Assembly (NCBI GenBank): GCA_948144175.1
Contig: CANXME010002644.1
Location: 1,620,001-1,684,000 of the forward strand
DNA length: 64,000 nucleotides
Direction: 5' to 3'
From: Closterium sp. NIES-65
Lineage: Eukaryota > Streptophyta > Zygnematophyceae > Desmidiales > Closteriaceae
The position numbers were made by a program, and so were the translations under genes. Below, piece by piece: positions 42,649 through 54,242 of the stretch. Position 1 is the stretch's first letter. Every line of letters starts with the position of its first letter. The notes beneath the pieces are model-generated. The model had not been told where the DNA came from. It made no database searches and saw nothing but the letters and a program-made list of their open reading frames with translations.

Positions 42649-43829
42649 CGAAGCGATCGCCGATTCAGTCAGTGAAGCGAGTTTGACAGGCTTCGCATCC
42701 AATAAGGCGCTGACAAATTCGTCAGGATTTGAGAATAATGGCGAGCGAGGAAACTCATAGGTCTGCAGAACTCATACTGTGTTGGTGAGAAGAGGTAAAC
42801 CAAACCCTAACGCACTGGGTGAAAGGAATGCGGCGCATCTGTTCCTCTTTTTATCTATAGTGTGTGAGGCAGTGACTGGGAGGAAAATGCCACGAAGGTG
42901 CCGTAAATGCGTGCCGTTAGGACACTCCCCTCCAAGCGTCGCCGCCTTCTGCCCTAGCGGCCAGCGTTTCCGCTCGTGCGCTGAAGCCCAAGTCAACTTG
43001 GAATTCCTTGGTGAGCAAGCAAGCATACAGGGACTCAGGGAGGGTGTGAAGTGAAATGCATCGCGCCGCATGTCCTCCAAGTAGCATTTCTTTCCCCTGG
43101 CAATTTTTGTCGTCGACGAAAGCGTACGACAAGTGGGCACTATTTGGTAGTTCGAAATCAGAAGCCTCGCCTAAAACAGCTGTGAAACTAGGGCTCCTGC
43201 TCGAAGCCCCAGTTGGAGGGTGGAGGAGCCCTGCTTCATCGCAATTGTGTAGTCACCTGAAGCTGTCGTTTGTGTTAGTGATTTCGTGTACAGAAACAAT
43301 GGTTCACAGGCTGTACTGTAGAAAGAACATCGTAATAGAGCAACGTGATTTGTTCAACCAACTACACCAATCAGAATGAAAGCTTTGCGTTGACTTGGAC
43401 GACAAACAACCAACGATGGTCCGACTCCAAAGATCTGGGGGTCAATCACACGTGGAGCATCTCGTCAACCCAGATTCGTGGACGGAGGGAAAGACTCGGT
43501 ATACCTCACCACGTTGTACCTCACAGAACCGTCGTCATTCATCTGAGCTCCCTCGTGCGTTTGCGGTTCAACAGTTCACGCATCACTGCTAATGAAAGCG
43601 GCGAGTCGCGCGGTCCAGGGCCTTCAAACAAACAAACCGATTTAGAATGCCCACCATCGTGCTCGACCGCATTCGTTGTGCAATGACAGTGGGAGAGGCA
43701 ATGGCAGTGGCGAGAGGCAGTGGTAGTGGCGAGAGGCAGTGGCAGTGGCGAAGAAAACGTCGTGACGTGACTGGAAGGTGGAGAGGAGAGCTCCGTCAAC
43801 ATCACGGCCAGCACGTAAAACTGATTTTG
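42649..43829. other. U4 upstream flank, no gene seen
   Basis: Includes gcgccgcatgtcctccaa (about 43062), also found upstream of U1. The 43410-43560 segment is shared with 19755-19930. Three tandem copies of an approximately 18-bp unit (ggcgagaggcagtggtagt) lie at about 43690-43760. ORFs lack motifs. Confidence 0.5.
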
Positions 43830-44045
43830 GCTCGGTGGGACCCGGATTTGCTCAGGGTGGATCCAACGGCGGAACAGCTTCGTGCATCACCAAACCTGAA
43901 CTATCCTGCCACGTATGCCTTGCTCTAGCTTGTCACTTGCTCGGCACGAAACAAATACAGTACACATGATGCTCATTTGAGATTCAACACGCTGGAAATT
44001 CAAATTCGTGCCGAGTCGACGCCACTACAAATATGCCTCCTCCAA
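43830..44045 (+). repeat. Duplicated 5' flank of the convergent pair (unit U5)
   Basis: ctcggtgggacccggatttg, gcggaacagcttcgtgca, cctgccacgtatgcct and ggcacgaaacaaat follow the same order as 15535-15750 and 40340-40555. Confidence 0.75.
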
Positions 44046-44350
44046 ACCCAAGCCGCGCATCGACCACCACCCCACCGAAGCGCCCTTTTCAAAAAGCCCG
44101 GCATTATTAAGGCTCTACTATAAGTAGGTAGAGAGTAAGTTGACAGTTAGTTCTGTTTCGTCCAGAAATTACTACTGCGATTATTTTCTTTAGACACGTT
44201 AGCAACCATGGGAACGTCCTTCATTTTGGAGTCTCTGCTTCTGCTTCCATTCCTTTCACATGTGTTGCTCCACGTCCTGAATTAGTCGGCATAATCTTCT
44301 CGATAATGATGCAAGGACCACCGTTAAAACCAACGGGTGCACTACAATAT

Positions 44351-44659
44351 ATGCGATCCATCAGCCAGCTGCAGGATCCCGCTCTCGCTCTTTCCCTCTC
44401 TTCGTACGATTTGACGGAACAGCATTTGGAGTGTCAGCCGGCTAGCAAGCCCCCGGGGAAACAGCAGCCGCCGCTCGGACTGCAAGCAGCTGAGGACGAC
44501 TCAAGCGAGTGTGACTATAACGGGAATGAATACGACGGCATCTGTTCCACAACCACGACATTTGCTTGTTTTCCCCCTCTCTCCACCGTATCGTCCACAG
44601 CGGACTCGTTTTTCCCCGCGGGTTCTCTTTCGCCTCAAGTCCTCACTTCCTTGCTGCGC
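44351..44659 (+). pseudogene. Truncated copy of the GTGVFLP gene 5' part (U5)
   Basis: The frame is open from ATG 44351 (an upstream in-frame ATG is at 44306). It aligns with the intact gene: ALALSLSSYDL, AEDDSSECDYNGNEYD, FFPAGSLSP. Similarity ends at 44659, where gtaagt starts (44660-44665). The ORF then runs on to 44761 in unrelated sequence. This is the best-preserved of the three truncated copies and could still be translated. It lacks the Q-rich and GTGVFLP regions. Confidence 0.65.
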
Positions 44660-44833
44660 GTAAGTAAAAACATGAGTCGGTGTGATCCATCGTGTCATCA
44701 ATTTGTTACGAGCAAAAGCATTACACTAGAAAGGCAACCCAACACATTATTGTACAAATGAACAAAACATCAGAAGCAAAACATGCGAAGTTGTACTGGA
44801 ACGTAATTGACTGCCCGGGAACATCATCTACGG

Positions 44834-46750
44834 TTATAGCTGATGATTATGTTCGCCAGGAAACGTAATTGTCTGCCCCGGATCATCATTAACGTACATC
44901 TTCGCCGGACAGCCTGAGACCTTGCAGCGGTGGTACTTCCTCAAAAAAGCCCCCCCTGCCTGTTTTATGACCTTGTTTCCATCGTTACGCCACGTGCAGT
45001 TCGCACCACTCGGGCCCCGAGACGTGATATCAGCTGCAGACGCATCTGAATCGGAAGCGGCAGACTCAGCAGCGCTAGGAGTGGCATGTGCTGACGTGGA
45101 CGGGGTCATTGTCGTCGTAGAGGTGGTTGGGGTGGTAGCACCGGAAAAGCGACCATCACTCTTCATGACCCGCGCCCTCCTATTTCCCCTCTGCCGTATC
45201 TCCCTGTTTTGTTCTTATGAAAGCTTTCGTTTGCCTCCCCCCTTGGAAGCTTCTTCCGGCTGCACCCTTTCGAAAGTCGACTGTTCTGCAGGGAATGAAG
45301 CGCCTCCGGTCCATCTTAATGCTCGCGGTTGAAGGGGTAGTAAGGCGTGTCGTTAATCTGCCAGGAGATTGTTGCTTATGTTCTGACTAGAATCCAGATT
45401 GAAGAGAGGGGCGCGGACCTTTCGACTCGAACGAATGCTCTGGGAATTACACCGAGACTGCAAGGGTGAGAGCGCCAAATCTCGCTGCATGCTGGTGGTC
45501 GATGCAGCCCTGGCGACGTCGCTGCTACCACTCGCATCACTCGCCGTGTCCCCGCGCGAATGCATGTTAACCAGCGCCAGACTTCGCTGCATGTTGGCGT
45601 TCGACGCAGCCCTGACGCCGTCGTTGCTACCACTCGCACCCGCCTGTCTTCTGTGCCGCTTTCTCCGCTGCAGCACTCCGGTGATGGTCAGTCCCGTACC
45701 GCCATCACCAGCTCCAACGGCAGCGCCAACGCCAGCATCCTGACTCTCGTGCTGCTGCTCTGCCGTGGCGTCACCTGCCGATGCGGATTCCACTCCCAGA
45801 CGTGGAGTCCCCGTCTTCTGAGCAAATTCACCGCATACCGCGGCGGGATTCGCGGTGTGGTTCGCGCACAGAGGATCAGAAGAACCGCTAGCAGGCTGAA
45901 TGCCCAGCGCGGTGAGCACGTCAGCACACGATGCTTGAGTGCGGTCATTTTCTTCGTAGAAACCGTAGCGCGCCAGGGAGAGTCCTTCAAATTGAGCTTC
46001 TTGTTCAACCTTCATCACTCGGAAAAGCTCGAGCAGTTGGCGAGCCTCGAGAAGGTCTAACGGAAGTTCTGACGGCGCGGTGGCTCCCCCGCTTGGAAGT
46101 TCGTTGGCCTCTGCAATGGCGGCAGGGTCTCCCATGGCTGCTGCGTCTCCTGTGGCGACCGCGTCTTCACTAGCAGAGACAATAGAAGTAGCATAGATAC
46201 CACCGACGGCAACGCCAACGCCAGGAATCCCGCGCTGCTGCTCTCCCGCCGAGTCGCCTTTTGCAATAGTATCGCCATTAAGAGTAGCACCAGCACCAGC
46301 AATATCATCCACAGCGATGTTAACGCCACCGCCACCGCCCTAACTTTCGTGCTGCTGCTCTGCCGTAGTGTCGCCTGCCGATGCCGATTCCAATCCCAGG
46401 CGCGGAGTCCCCGTCCGCTGAGCAGAATCACCACCTATAGCGGCGGGATTCGCGGTGTGGGTCGCGCACAGAGGATCAGAAAAGCCAATAGCAGGCTGGA
46501 TGCCCCACGTGGTGAACACGTCAGTAGACGATGCTTGAGCGCGGTCGAAATCGTAGCGCTCCGGGGGGAGCCCGTCATCCGCTTCGTCCCCGAACGTCGC
46601 CTCGAGCAGATTGTTGGCCGCGTCTCCCGAGGCGACCGGCGCGCCACCAATCATGACGTTCAACAGGTCATTCCTCCAGGATTCCCGCGGCGGACTGGAA
46701 TTCGCAGGATCCAAGAAGATCTCGATTGGGATGCCGTGCTGGTCCGACAT
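44834..46750 (-). pseudogene. WRKY-like zinc-finger gene, copy U5 (three stops)
   Basis: One continuous frame from ATG 46750 (MSDQHGIPIEIFLD) to 44834, broken by stops at 46340-46342 (TAG, after EQQHES), 45353-45355 (TAA) and 45215-45217 (TAA) but by no frameshift. It contains two copies of a 150-residue module (AQASxxDV..GIQPA..SDPLCA.HTANPAA), the block GLTITGVLQRRKRHRR and a basic NREIRQRGNRRARVM. The domain has heptad WRNDGNK and ligands C-X4-C-X19-H-N-H. Its Cys spacing is the closest to ordinary WRKY. Where a related copy of the module keeps HESQDAG, U5 has HES then TAG, a CAG-to-TAG type change. The 110-codon terminal piece (44834-45166) still encodes the whole domain and might be made alone. 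Confidence 0.8.
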
Positions 46751-47774
46751 GGCAGCGATTCGCTTGCAACGAATCGGTTTCAAGCAATGACACGCCAGTG
46801 AGATAGGACGCGACGAAGCAATCTCTAGGTGATTCCGATAGGCGGGATTGACTGGCTTCGCGATCCAAAAATGGAAGGCTTCACCATTCAGGGTGGCGGC
46901 AACAACATGACTCAGATCGGAGAAGTGACATGAAGCTATTCATGCGCTTCATGGTGCGCAACGTGAGAGATGGGGGCCAGTGGACGGCGCCACATCTTTC
47001 CCCTCCCGACGATCCTGTCGTGTGCAACAACTAGGGTTTCAGATTCCAGTCCACTCAAGACGGCGAGCGAAAACTGGGCGTTGTTCGCAACCCGCTACTG
47101 TAGTGGTCCTTGGGGCGGGGTTCGGTGGCGAAAAGTTGTTCGCAATTTCTTAACCATTGTTGGCGGGCTGTTGAAGCAACATTCTGTTCCAAGCAAGCAA
47201 GCAATGCGCTAACTAAGACGACGGATGATCTCAAGCAACCAAAAATGGTCCGAAACAGATAGGTGACGCCACGTGCTACTGAAAGACCAACTAACCAATT
47301 GTAACGAATCCAGCGTGGCTTCGCTAACTCTGGCGAGGCCGTTGTAGCCACTACCACGTTTTACCGAACAAAACCGTTACGTACCATCAAACAACATTTT
47401 TACTACGCCTTATTGTTCCACAAATAACAAAAACAGCTCATCTTGCTCCGCAATTTTTCTAAGGCAAAACCACGCGGACGATAACAACCCTCTTCACAAC
47501 TTCTCCTTAGCGATGTTCCGCTGCCACAGGGAATGGGGGGAGAGGATAGGATGGAGCATCAGAACGCCGAACCTCCTGGTTCGATCTGTTCGAACCATGC
47601 AGAACACTTCTATCAGACATGAAAATTGTGAAAAGAGTGTCGGACGTGAGCCTAAAACGCGACGCGAACCCCGCGCTAGGCTAGAACCCGCGCCGCGTCC
47701 TCCCCCCGATTCCCCCCCATGGCGGAAAAACCCCGCCCTAGTGTTCAGGGCATGGAAAGTGCATTCCCGTGGGT
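46751..47774. other. Flank between U5 and the LINE, no gene seen
   Basis: Contains tgatctcaagcaaccaaaaatggtccgaaac and taccacgttttaccg (about 47228-47365), diverged matches to the unit flanks near 19810-19900. No motif-bearing ORF. Confidence 0.5.
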
Positions 47775-47788
47775 GGTCTCAGCCCACG

Positions 47789-50700
47789 GGGATGAAGGTT
47801 ATTTTATTGATCGTAATCAATGTACAAGTCATATAGCATAGAGCTGTCTAAAAATATGGCCAGAGTGGCCAGCATCCCATAAGGAGCACGTGGATCACAC
47901 ATTATTTCCTTGTCCGGAGGACAACCGCCAGCGACCTGGGGAGACGCTCTATGCAGAGGCTGTCTACGGGGATCGAAAAGGATTCCCCAAGAGCCATGAG
48001 AATCTGAGGTTGGGGTGAATGGATGGTATACCGTGTCGGTCAAAGAGAAGGAAGCGGAGATCCTGTGCTCGCTTGATGCTGGAGGATGTGCGTTGTCGCT
48101 TTTTGGGAGATTGGCGTCGGCTTCTCCAAATCAGAATCTTGAAGGCGATAAGGAACTGGGCAAGAATCAGCTGCAGGATCTCAAAATTCGAGAAGGAGGA
48201 GTTGTGGTTCCTGTGGGTGCAGCGTGCCTGCCACAGTGTCTTAACCGCTGCTCCCACTAGTAGGCTCCAAGGTGGGGACTGTCCTACGCGTGACTGTATT
48301 GGGAAGAAGATGTGCTCGGCGGTGGTTGTTTGTCCAAGGTGGCGGTCAGCGACTGTGCGAAGGGCCGAGCTGACGTTGCGGGTGGAGGAGCATTCGAAGA
48401 AAATGTGCGGTATTGTCTCGACGACCGCGGCTGGGCAGCGAGGGCAGATCCCCCCGTCATCAAAGTATTGGAGGCGAGACCCTGAGGGAAGGGTGAGCGT
48501 GTAGAATCTGAAAAGGATGTCCCGCTGGCGGCTCGGCTGATCCTTGAGAAACGAATGTGTAAGGTCAGGGAGAGGAGGAGGAGGGATGGTGAGGTCGCGG
48601 GTCCATCGGAGGTGGTGAGTTAGTGGTTGTGCTGAGTAGAGGAGGCGGCGGATGTCGGCGATGCTGGGGGTGCCATCCTGCAGTAGTCCTAACCTAGCCC
48701 CTAACCCAGCCCCTTGGTGAAACGGCCCTGCGAGCCACCGTTCTCTTACGTACACCTCCACAAGATCCTGTAGGCGAAAGAGTCCAGTGGCTGCAGGGGC
48801 ACGGGCGATGAGATTATTTGGTGAGACATGGTGGATAGTAGCCGAGACGGAGGAGGGGGGGGTGAAGGATACAACTTGGAGAGCGAGAGGAGATGCGGTA
48901 TAGATGTCTTCCGAGAGCGCGAACCAATCTCCTGGGGATGCAGAAGAAGCGTATGGGGTTCGAAAGGCGGCCCACCAAGGTGGTTTAATAGCCTTGATAA
49001 GCTCTGGGAGGATGCGTTTTACGTCTGCGTGGAATTCCTCCGGGAGTTGGGAGCAAAATTCTTCGGCAGAGATAGGACTGACATGCAAGTTGTGGATTCG
49101 GACAATGTGTCCGATGTGGAATTGCCCTGTAAAGAGGAAGCGTTCGTGTTGGCGGGTGCCAAAAGGCCGATTGTCAGGTTTGAGGATTGACCGGTTGAAG
49201 GCGATTGGTTCGGTGAGGATACAATGCATGCGTAAGGGGGGGCCATGAATGACTAGCGGAAGGGAGAGGAGGGCTTTTAATTCGTCCAGCGCCCGAGGGG
49301 GGATGAAGGTGGGGAGATAATCTCGTTCGAGAATGGCTTTGTGGGAGAGTAGACCGTGCAGTCCGAAGGGGAACGGGGTCAAGGTACGTGCTACTTCCTC
49401 GGAGGGGGTTGGTCCAAATCTGCGCAGGGCGCGCTGAATAGCAAGAGCTTTGACTTGTATAGATGGTGTGATCGCACTGATCCCGCCGTCTTGGGGGGAG
49501 TTGTACAGGAGACCTTTGGAAATGAGCGCTGAGCGAGGCCGTCTTGTTTATGTTTCGATGACGAGAGAAAGTTCCCAACAGACATATCAAGGCGTGTGAT
49601 TATGTCTGGTGGGACGGGTTGAAAGCGTCCAGGAAAAGAAAGGACTGTGTTGAGAAAGATCGAGGAAAGGGATTTGCGGCACGTGGCAGTGGCGTGTAGG
49701 GCTGCCAAGAATTTGGCGGTGGTTTGTATGTGCGTGAAAGCCTTGTTCCAGGTGGTGGAGCCAGGGTGTAACCGCTCGACGTAGATTCCGAGGATGCGTT
49801 CTGCCTCATTGGGGGCTCGGATGGGTATAATCCCGGCATGAGCAAGGTCAGCAGGGGGAATATTGAATGGAAGTATGGAGCACTTGTTCCAGTTGGGGAC
49901 CTCACCAGAGACCGATCCAAAAACGCCGAGCATCAGTACAACTTGTCCGAGCTCTGCATCCGAGGTAAGAAAAAGGGTGACATCGTCCGCGTAGCACGCC
50001 ATGAGGCGGCGCTGAGTGGAGGACAAGGCGAAACCGGGAAGGGAGAGGGACATGTAGCGGTGGAAGATCTCGATGACGCAGACGAAAAGCAAGGGGGCCA
50101 GTGGGCAGCCCTGTCGGACACCAGTCCGGACGGGGAAGGTGGGGCCGAGCATGTTGTTAACTGAGACGCGTGTGTATGTTTCGGAGTGCATTAGACGGAC
50201 CCAGTGGATAAAGGGTGCGGGGAGCCCTATGACAGATAAGGCCTGGAGGAGGAAAGATCTGTTGACGACGTCGTAAGCCTTGCGAAAGTCCACCGTAAGA
50301 GCAAGAAGGGGGGATGAGGAGAAGGCCGCCCAGTCCATGATGTCAAGGGTATCGTTGATCGTGTCTCCGATTTTCCTGTGCTTGATGAAAGCGGTTTGAG
50401 ATGGGTGGATGAGTTGGGGGAGAACGAGCTGGAGGCGGTTAGCAAGGCATAGCGCGAAGACCTTGTAGTCAGCGTTCATGAGGGTGATGGGTCGGAGGTT
50501 TTCCACTAGCGAGGAGTCCCCCTTTTTAGGGATAAGGACGGTTCGTCCGGTCAGCATGGACGGAGGGAGGCGAGAGAGTGGCTGTGGTGGTGAGAGCAGG
50601 GAGTGAAAGGCCGGTGCGAAGCGTGGGGAGTATTGTCAGAAGAGCTCCCCGGGGAGACCGTCTGGGCCAGGGGTTTTTCCTCGTGAAAGAGAGAGAAGAG

Positions 50701-52301
50701 CCTTTCCGATTTCAGCTAGGGAAAGGGGGGAACTGAGGCGGATGAGTAGGGGGTTCGGGATGGAGGAGGGGGGATATGTTGCCAGAAGGATGGGTTGCGG
50801 GTGACTGGGTTGCTCCCGCTATAAAGGGTCAGAAAGAAGTTAGAGCACATGTTGGTCATGGTGGAGAGGTCCGAGGTTGTCTGTCCGTTGGGTAGGGTCA
50901 AGGAATTGATGATCGAGCCTTTGATCCGGGAGTTGAGTCCGGAGAGGAGGGAGGAGTCTCCCATTTCTCTGTGCCCCTCTACTTTAAATTTAGCCTTGAG
51001 CGCGATCTCGGAGGCTTTCGAGGCTTCATATCTGGCCAGGTGAAGCCGAGCTTGGTCTAGGCGGGAAGATTCGTCCTGATTCAAAGGGGTATACGCTGCT
51101 TGCAGTTGTAATGAACCAATGGTGTGTTCCAGATGTGCAGTCGTGCCGTCGACACGACGCTTTTCCTGGTTGGAAAATCTTTTAAAGTTAAGGGTGAGGT
51201 CAAGCTTCCATTTGTCCTAGGAATCTGGGGAAGGGGAGGAGGGGAAGGCTGCTAGGGCGGCATCAATTATTTGTGCAGCGTGGGGGCGCGTGAGTAGATG
51301 TTGGCGTAGTCGCCAGGGACGGGGGGCTACTGTGGGGTTGGTGAAACAGAGCGAGCAGAGGGGGGCATACAAGTGATCCGTGATAGTCCTGCGGGTTTGG
51401 AGGTACGGGCTAGCAACGAGCCGGGGGAGGAAGGTTCGGGAGATGTAAGTTCTGTCGAGACGAGAGGAAGTGGGCGGGGTCACTGTGTTGTGGCGTTGCC
51501 TGCCAAAGAAGGAGAAAACGTCGTTAGGCGTGGGGTGGAGTGCACGGAATGTGTCGACTAGCGAGTGAGTATCCATGAGTTTGGCGAAGGAAGCTCCTTC
51601 TCGACATTCATGATCTTTAGGGGGGCGGTTTCTGTCGTTGGGAAGGATGACCGAGTTGAAGTCTCCGGCGAGCATGGATGCGGAGGCAGCGGTGGGAGTT
51701 TCCAGCGCCGGGACAAGCGCGGTGATCCACCATATTCGACGCTCATAGAATTGTGTGAGCGCATATATGGCTATGAGGCGGATTTGCTCACGGAGATAGT
51801 AAAAATGTACAGAGAGAAGTCAGCCATCAGCAGAGGGAAGCGGGGAGGAAAGGGAGATGGCCCTGTTGAAGGAGAGGATGGAGATGCCTCCGATGAGGGT
51901 GGGCCTCCCGCGAGCGCTGTCAGTTGAGAGCAGCGCCGGGGCGTGAGCAGATGCGAGAGGCCGGAATTTAAGAACAAGATTGGGGATTCGGAGGATCAGA
52001 CGGGTGTCAATGAGGATGAGCAGGTCAGTGGGGGCCGGGAGGCGCGAGAGCCAGGATTTAAGCTCATCCATTTTGCGAGTCTCGTTGATTCCGTTCACAT
52101 TGATGCATAGGATGCGGAGGTGTGTTAACATGGCAATGACGTGAAGGCCACCGCACGGGCGATCGTGCGAATCCACGGCCCGAGCAAGTGTTTTAGCTGG
52201 TGAGTGTAAGGGGAGGAGGTGGGGTCAATAGGGGATGCTCGGCGTGTCCACGGCCTGGGGGGAAAGTTGTAACGTGGAGTGCTTGGGACAGGGGAGAGGC
52301 C
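47789..52301 (-). mobile_element. LINE (non-LTR retrotransposon), degenerate
   Basis: Flanked by a perfect 14-bp direct repeat ggtctcagcccacg (47775-47788 and 52302-52315), the size expected for a LINE target duplication. Order on the minus strand: AP-type endonuclease, reverse transcriptase, zf-RVT Cys/His motif. There are no LTRs. The 3' end carries an AATAAA-like word (caataaaataacc) but no long poly-A. No separate gag-like ORF1 fits in the 125 bp before the endonuclease, so it is 5'-truncated or of a single-ORF type. Confidence 0.88.
47964..52131 (-). pseudogene. LINE ORF2: endonuclease, reverse transcriptase, zf-RVT
   Basis: Endonuclease starts at ATG 52131 (MLTHLRILCINVNGI). It continues after stops in 51217-51675 with MLAGDFNSV, SRLDRTYIS and TDHLY. 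A linker lies at 50716-51084. The RT core (49391-50557) has IPKKGDSSLVENLRPITL, ALTVDFRKAYDVVN, GVRQGCPLAPLLF and catalytic YADDV (about 49983-49994). A change of frame at about 49390 leads to the C-terminal part (47964-49382) with the zinc motif CPRCPAAVVETIPHIFFEC. Stops and at least two frame changes make it inactive. The layout is that of plant LINEs with a C-terminal zf-RVT domain. Confidence 0.88.
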
Positions 52302-52315
52302 GGTCTCAGCCCACG

Positions 52316-52949
52316 AGGAATGAAAAATTCATGCCCCCTTCCACAATTTTCGTTTATACATTTACTCCACACTCTAAAAAACAAATAGCCCGAACATTAA
52401 AACTATAATGCTAAACACAAAGATTCGAAATGAACTTGCCAAAATTGAATAAGGCCGAATCGTCATTTACACCCTTGAATTAATTTATGGTGTACAGAAT
52501 TCAAGTAGAGCAAGCTACCCAAACAAATCGCAGCAGTAAACTGTTCAGCTCGCGAAGTTTCGTTTCGCGCGGCTGCAGTTTCGTGGGCCCCCATTTCCCG
52601 AGTCGCTCCTCCGCGCCTTTTCCCCCAAACTTTCCGCTTCCGCCTGGACTCCAGACTTGGAGTCAACGACGGTTGACTCCGAGCTGACCACCCCGAACTA
52701 GAAACCCTAGCTGCAAATCTGATCCCTCCCCCCATCCCTCGGTCGATGCCCTGTGGCAGCTGAACATCGCCCTTGATTAAAAATGCTCATTTCATTTTCA
52801 GTCCCTCCCCTGCAGCTGTTAGGTCCCAAATTGTTTCTTCCGGGTGTCTAGTTGATAGCCCGCGGATACCAGTGCTGTAAAGTCTCGCTACTTTTAATGT
52901 ACGGCAGTTCCTAAATTATTTATATTTTAGTGTTTCCCCCCTCACGAAA
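52316..52949. other. Upstream region of the three-exon gene
   Basis: No ORF with motifs. AT-rich just before the ATG at 52950 (ttatttatattttag), so a promoter and 5'UTR are likely here; nothing more specific is seen. Confidence 0.4.
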
Positions 52950-53269
52950 ATGGTGAAGAAGCGAAAGGCGAAGAACCAGGGCGGGGCTGGCGACATGGAC
53001 ATGGGGGACGTCGCCGCGCCTTCCGCCGCGACATTCTCCGCGGGAGCCGCTAAGGACGTCGCGGCCGCCGGATTTTCCGTCGCTTCAGCCGCCGTGGGAG
53101 GCGCCGATGCATCCGGCGAGGCGGGAGGTCCGATCGCTGGCGGCAACGCGATGGGTAAGAGGAAGATCAGAAGACGGAAACGACAAGGGGAGGGACAACA
53201 TAACATTGACCTTGGGTTAGGAGGAAGGCTGGAGGGAACCCTAAATCTTGGGCAATGACTACTCTCGTC

Positions 53270-54242
53270 GCTCTTCGTGTCCTCCCTCCCCTCTCCCACG
53301 CCCCCCATCTCCGTCCCCCTTTCCCCCATGCACGCCCCTCTGACACGAGCGAGGCTTTTGAGATGTTTCAAAAGTCTGCCATGCGCGCCCCTCTCACACG
53401 AGCGAGGCTTTCCACCAACAGCCACACAAGTCACCCCCCTGTTCCTCCGTGACCTTCCCCCCTCCTCGCGCCTCCCCTACGCTTCCCCTCCTCCACACCC
53501 CCCTTCGCCCCCCTCCCCTTTCTCCTCCCCCCCCCCCTCCCCCCCACAAACTCTCTCCGCCACCCCTCCTCTGTCTCATTTGCCTCCCGTTCTCCCCGTT
53601 TCCTTCCGCACCCCCCATTCCCCACCCTTTCCCCTCAGACACAAGTGAGACTATGGGGTTCACAGTGACTAAGGCGCACAAGTCACCCCGCTGTGTGCCC
53701 CATCCTTCCGGGGCCCCCTCCCCCTCCCCTCTCTCCTCCGCTCACCCCCTTCCTCCCCTCCCCCATTCCTCCCCTCCCCCCCTCCCTCCCCTCCCCCACT
53801 CCTCCCCTCCCCCACTCCTCCCCTCCCCCACTCCTCCCCTGCCCCTTCTCCTCCCCTGCCCCCTCTCCTCCCCTCCCCCACTCCTCCCCCCCCCCCATCA
53901 GACACGAGTGAAGCGATGGGGTTCACGGTGGTCAAGGCGACGGCTGGGAACGCCCTCAGGCGTCTCCTCTTCTCCCACACCCCCTTCCTCTCCATACCCC
54001 ATCCCCCGCTTTCCAGACACGAGTGAGGCGATGGGGTTCACAGTAATCAAGGCGTCGGCTGAGAACGCCCTCATGCGCACAAGTTACGCCCCCATGGCCC
54101 TCCTTTTTCTACCCCCCCACCGCTCCTCTCCTCCCCCCCCCCCCTCCCCCCCTTTTCCAGACACGAGTGAGACGATGGGGTTCACGGTGATCAAGGCCTC
54201 GGCTGAGAGCGCTCGCAGCACACCCGCTCTACCAGCCATAAG
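53270..54242 (+). repeat. Tandem exon-2 array in pyrimidine-rich sequence
   Basis: Four copies of an exon-like unit beginning acacgagtga and containing gatggggttcacggt start at 53639, 53902, 54017 and 54161. Each is preceded by a long C/T tract ending in cag. Two weaker copies lie near 53343 and 53396. All four code TSE(T/A)MGFTV in the phase required by exon 1. Downstream of several units the word acaagtcaccc is also repeated. Only the last copy has a clear donor. Confidence 0.75.
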
